This document shows positions 62,577-64,000 of a DNA stretch of 64,000 nt, piece after piece; the stretch's first letter is position 1, and every line of letters begins with the position of its first letter. Position numbers and translations under genes: made by a program. Below the pieces are notes generated by a model. The model was not told where the DNA came from. It saw nothing but the letters and a program-made list of their open reading frames with translations, and searched no databases. Location of the stretch: positions 1 through 64,000 of IMG/VR virus record IMGVR_UViG_3300032180_000006. The stretch is one strand, 5' to 3'. Source of the DNA: a virus.

Positions 62577-63229
62577 TGACAGTCGGAATCAATCGCTATA
62601 CTAATTTGATTACTTCGGAGCATAACAAGCGACCGAAGTTCATGGCGATGATCAGCGCTTGCGCGCAGCCTGCCGTAGACCTTCAAAATCTGGTATTGTC
62701 GTTTGACAGTGCGTATGATCTTGATAGTGCTGTCGGTAATCAACTTGATGTTATCGGTCAATGGGTTGGTGTTTCTCGCAACATTACGACATCGATTGCG
62801 GGCGTGTATTTTTCACTAGATACCGCTGGTCTTGGTTTTAATCAAGGCGTATGGCTTGGCCCAGGACAATCGGCTACAGGTCTCACAGTGCTTCCAGATG
62901 ATAAGTATCGCTTATTGCTTAAAGCTCGCATTGCTGTTAACCAGTGGGACGGTACGGTGCCGGGTATTTATGCAATCTGGGCTATTGCGTTTCTACTTCA
63001 GCAGTTCCATATTCTGATTCAAGATAATCAGGATATGTCTATGACAATTATTTTATTAACGTCTGGCGCTATCGACGCAGTTAGTCTGGCGCTGGTGCTG
63101 GGTGGATACATTGTGCCGCGTCCGGCGGGTGTGCGCATCACAGGTTATACGCAGCGCACAGCACCTATTTTCGGGTTAGATAGCAACACATCAACAGTTT
63201 CGGGTTTTGACACGGGCAAGTGGCTCTAG
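62576..63229 (+). CDS. Baseplate/tail protein DUF2612
   Basis: The 217-residue product has YTNLITSEHNKRPKFMAMIS near 8, YDLDSAVGNQLDVIGQWVGV near 46, GVYFSLDTAGLGFNQGVWLG and LPDDKYRLLLKARIAVNQWD, as in DUF2612 proteins, which replace gpI after J in this phage type. It probably links the wedge to the fibres. Its start shares a base with the J stop. Confidence 0.88.
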   Translation: MTVGINRYTNLITSEHNKRPKFMAMISACAQPAVDLQNLVLSFDSAYDLDSAVGNQLDVIGQWVGVSRNITTSIAGVYFSLDTAGLGFNQGVWLGPGQSATGLTVLPDDKYRLLLKARIAVNQWDGTVPGIYAIWAIAFLLQQFHILIQDNQDMSMTIILLTSGAIDAVSLALVLGGYIVPRPAGVRITGYTQRTAPIFGLDSNTSTVSGFDTGKWL

Positions 63230-63237
63230 GAGGATGA

Positions 63238-63867
63238 ATGCTTCTCTTTGGTTTAGAACGAATTTTTCGGTTGCTGACGCTAGGGTTATTCGTTGCGTCA
63301 GACTACCTGCCTGTTGCGACAGGTGGTGGTGCGAACGTAGATAGTCAAGTTAACTTTGCGAGCAGCACTTACCAGCCTAACGGCTTTACAGCGGGTGTAG
63401 CGCAAAGCATACAGATGAACAAGGTGTGGCGTCAGTCCAGTATGGTGGCTGCTGCTGTAACCAACTTCATCGTTAACATGTTGGGCATTAATATCGCAGA
63501 TGATGGCAACCTCGCCGGGTTGATTACTAACCTGACCAATGCCATTCGCCGCGCTGCGAATACTCTGGTGGTAGTTGTGTTTAGCAGCACACCGACGTTT
63601 GATTTAAATCTAGGCAATGTGTTTGAAATTACTTTGACAGGCAACGTAACTAGCAGCACGCTCGCTAATCTGGTGTTCGGCGCGCCGCTTACGTTGGAGA
63701 TTACATTTATCATTCACCAAGACGGAGCGGGTGGACATACGTTTGTCGCACCTGCCGCCGTTCCACTGGGAGCCATCAGCCCGTTGGCGAATAAAACTAC
63801 GATGCAGAGTTTCAAGGTGGGCAACGCGGGCGCACTGTACCCAACTGGCGGTCCGACCGTTATATAG
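63238..63867 (+). CDS. Tail fibre or fibre-attachment protein
   Basis: The 209-residue product has SDYLPVATGGGANVDSQVNF near 22, NGFTAGVAQSIQMNKVWRQS, NLAGLITNLTNAIRRAANTL and a beta-rich C-terminal half (FEITLTGNVTSSTLANLVFG) where trimeric fibre sequence is suggested. GGAGG lies before the ATG. Order after DUF2612 fits a fibre. Confidence 0.72.
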   Translation: MLLFGLERIFRLLTLGLFVASDYLPVATGGGANVDSQVNFASSTYQPNGFTAGVAQSIQMNKVWRQSSMVAAAVTNFIVNMLGINIADDGNLAGLITNLTNAIRRAANTLVVVVFSSTPTFDLNLGNVFEITLTGNVTSSTLANLVFGAPLTLEITFIIHQDGAGGHTFVAPAAVPLGAISPLANKTTMQSFKVGNAGALYPTGGPTVI

Positions 63868-63875
63868 GAGGAATC

Positions 63876-64000
63876 ATGAAAGCTATAAAGATTGCAAGCT
63901 GTGTCGTGCTTTTGTTTATCGCCACAGCATTCGCCGCTTTTACAACCATAACAAGTATCGCTCTCGTTAACTCAACGATTGATAGTACACCAATCGGAGC
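63876..64000 (+). CDS. Signal-peptide protein, runs off the window
   Basis: GGAGG eight bases before ATG. The visible 41 residues start MKAIKIASCVVLLFIATAFA, a signal peptide, and continue with fibre-like TTITSIALVNSTIDSTPIGA. It is the fourth signal-peptide protein of the virion module. 3' end missing. Confidence 0.6.
   Translation, partial: MKAIKIASCVVLLFIATAFAAFTTITSIALVNSTIDSTPIG

Overview
This window is a 64-kb piece of a tailed double-stranded DNA phage with a contractile (myovirus-type) tail, lytic or temperate not decidable here. The evidence is a complete virion module, a phage-type replication module, dense ATGA/TGATG-coupled genes and strong AAGGAG-type ribosome binding sites. No integrase, repressor, tRNA, rRNA or CRISPR array was found. 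The host cannot be named. Several virion-module proteins begin with Sec-type signal peptides, which fits a Gram-negative host, but that is inference.

The layout is two divergent arms. The left arm (1-33.0 kb) is read on the minus strand and holds early genes. Going downstream (right to left) it has a TOPRIM/P-loop primase-helicase, a long run of small genes of unknown function (including DUF3310, PTH2-like, J-domain, DUF7352 and Nudix proteins), an ATP-dependent DNA ligase, an AP2 protein with a degenerate HNH, a GNAT acetyltransferase, an HExxH metallopeptidase-like protein, an HNH nuclease, a DNA-glycosylase-like protein, a zinc-binding candidate ssDNA-binding protein, a family A DNA polymerase, a RecB/Cas4-like nuclease, a VRR-NUC nuclease and an SNF2-type helicase. 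Then come about 7 kb of small genes separated by structured, repeated spacers. At the far left is a DNA base hypermodification cluster: a TAGT/GREB1-like glycosyltransferase, a radical SAM/SPASM enzyme, and the start of a 5-hmdU-kinase-helical-domain hypermodification protein that runs off the window.

The two arms are separated by about 570 bp (33,034-33,607) without a convincing gene. It carries three copies of an 11-bp motif, a large inverted repeat and perfect palindromes, and is probably a divergent control region or origin.

The right arm (33.6-64 kb, plus strand) is the late module in order: small and large terminase, a short accessory block that may hold lysis functions (DUF5675, a small membrane protein, an alpha/beta hydrolase), a portal fused to an inorganic-pyrophosphatase-like domain, Mu F-like head protein, DUF2213 protease/scaffold, cement protein, DUF2184 major capsid protein, head-tail connectors, a 1,236-residue fibre-like protein, tail terminator, DUF3383 sheath, DUF3277 tube, a tail assembly chaperone with a probable -1 frameshift, a short tape measure with a transglycosylase domain, then baseplate Dit-like, plug, hub, spike, wedge, J, DUF2612 and fibre genes.

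The most interesting items are the hypermodification cluster with an unusual enzyme combination, a roughly 340-nt highly structured leader RNA behind a promoter at 9.7 kb, five related structured spacers (two with compensatory stem changes), a family of promoters sharing a palindromic spacer, an in-frame ochre codon inside what looks like a conserved gene, the portal-pyrophosphatase fusion, and four signal-peptide proteins inside the virion operon.
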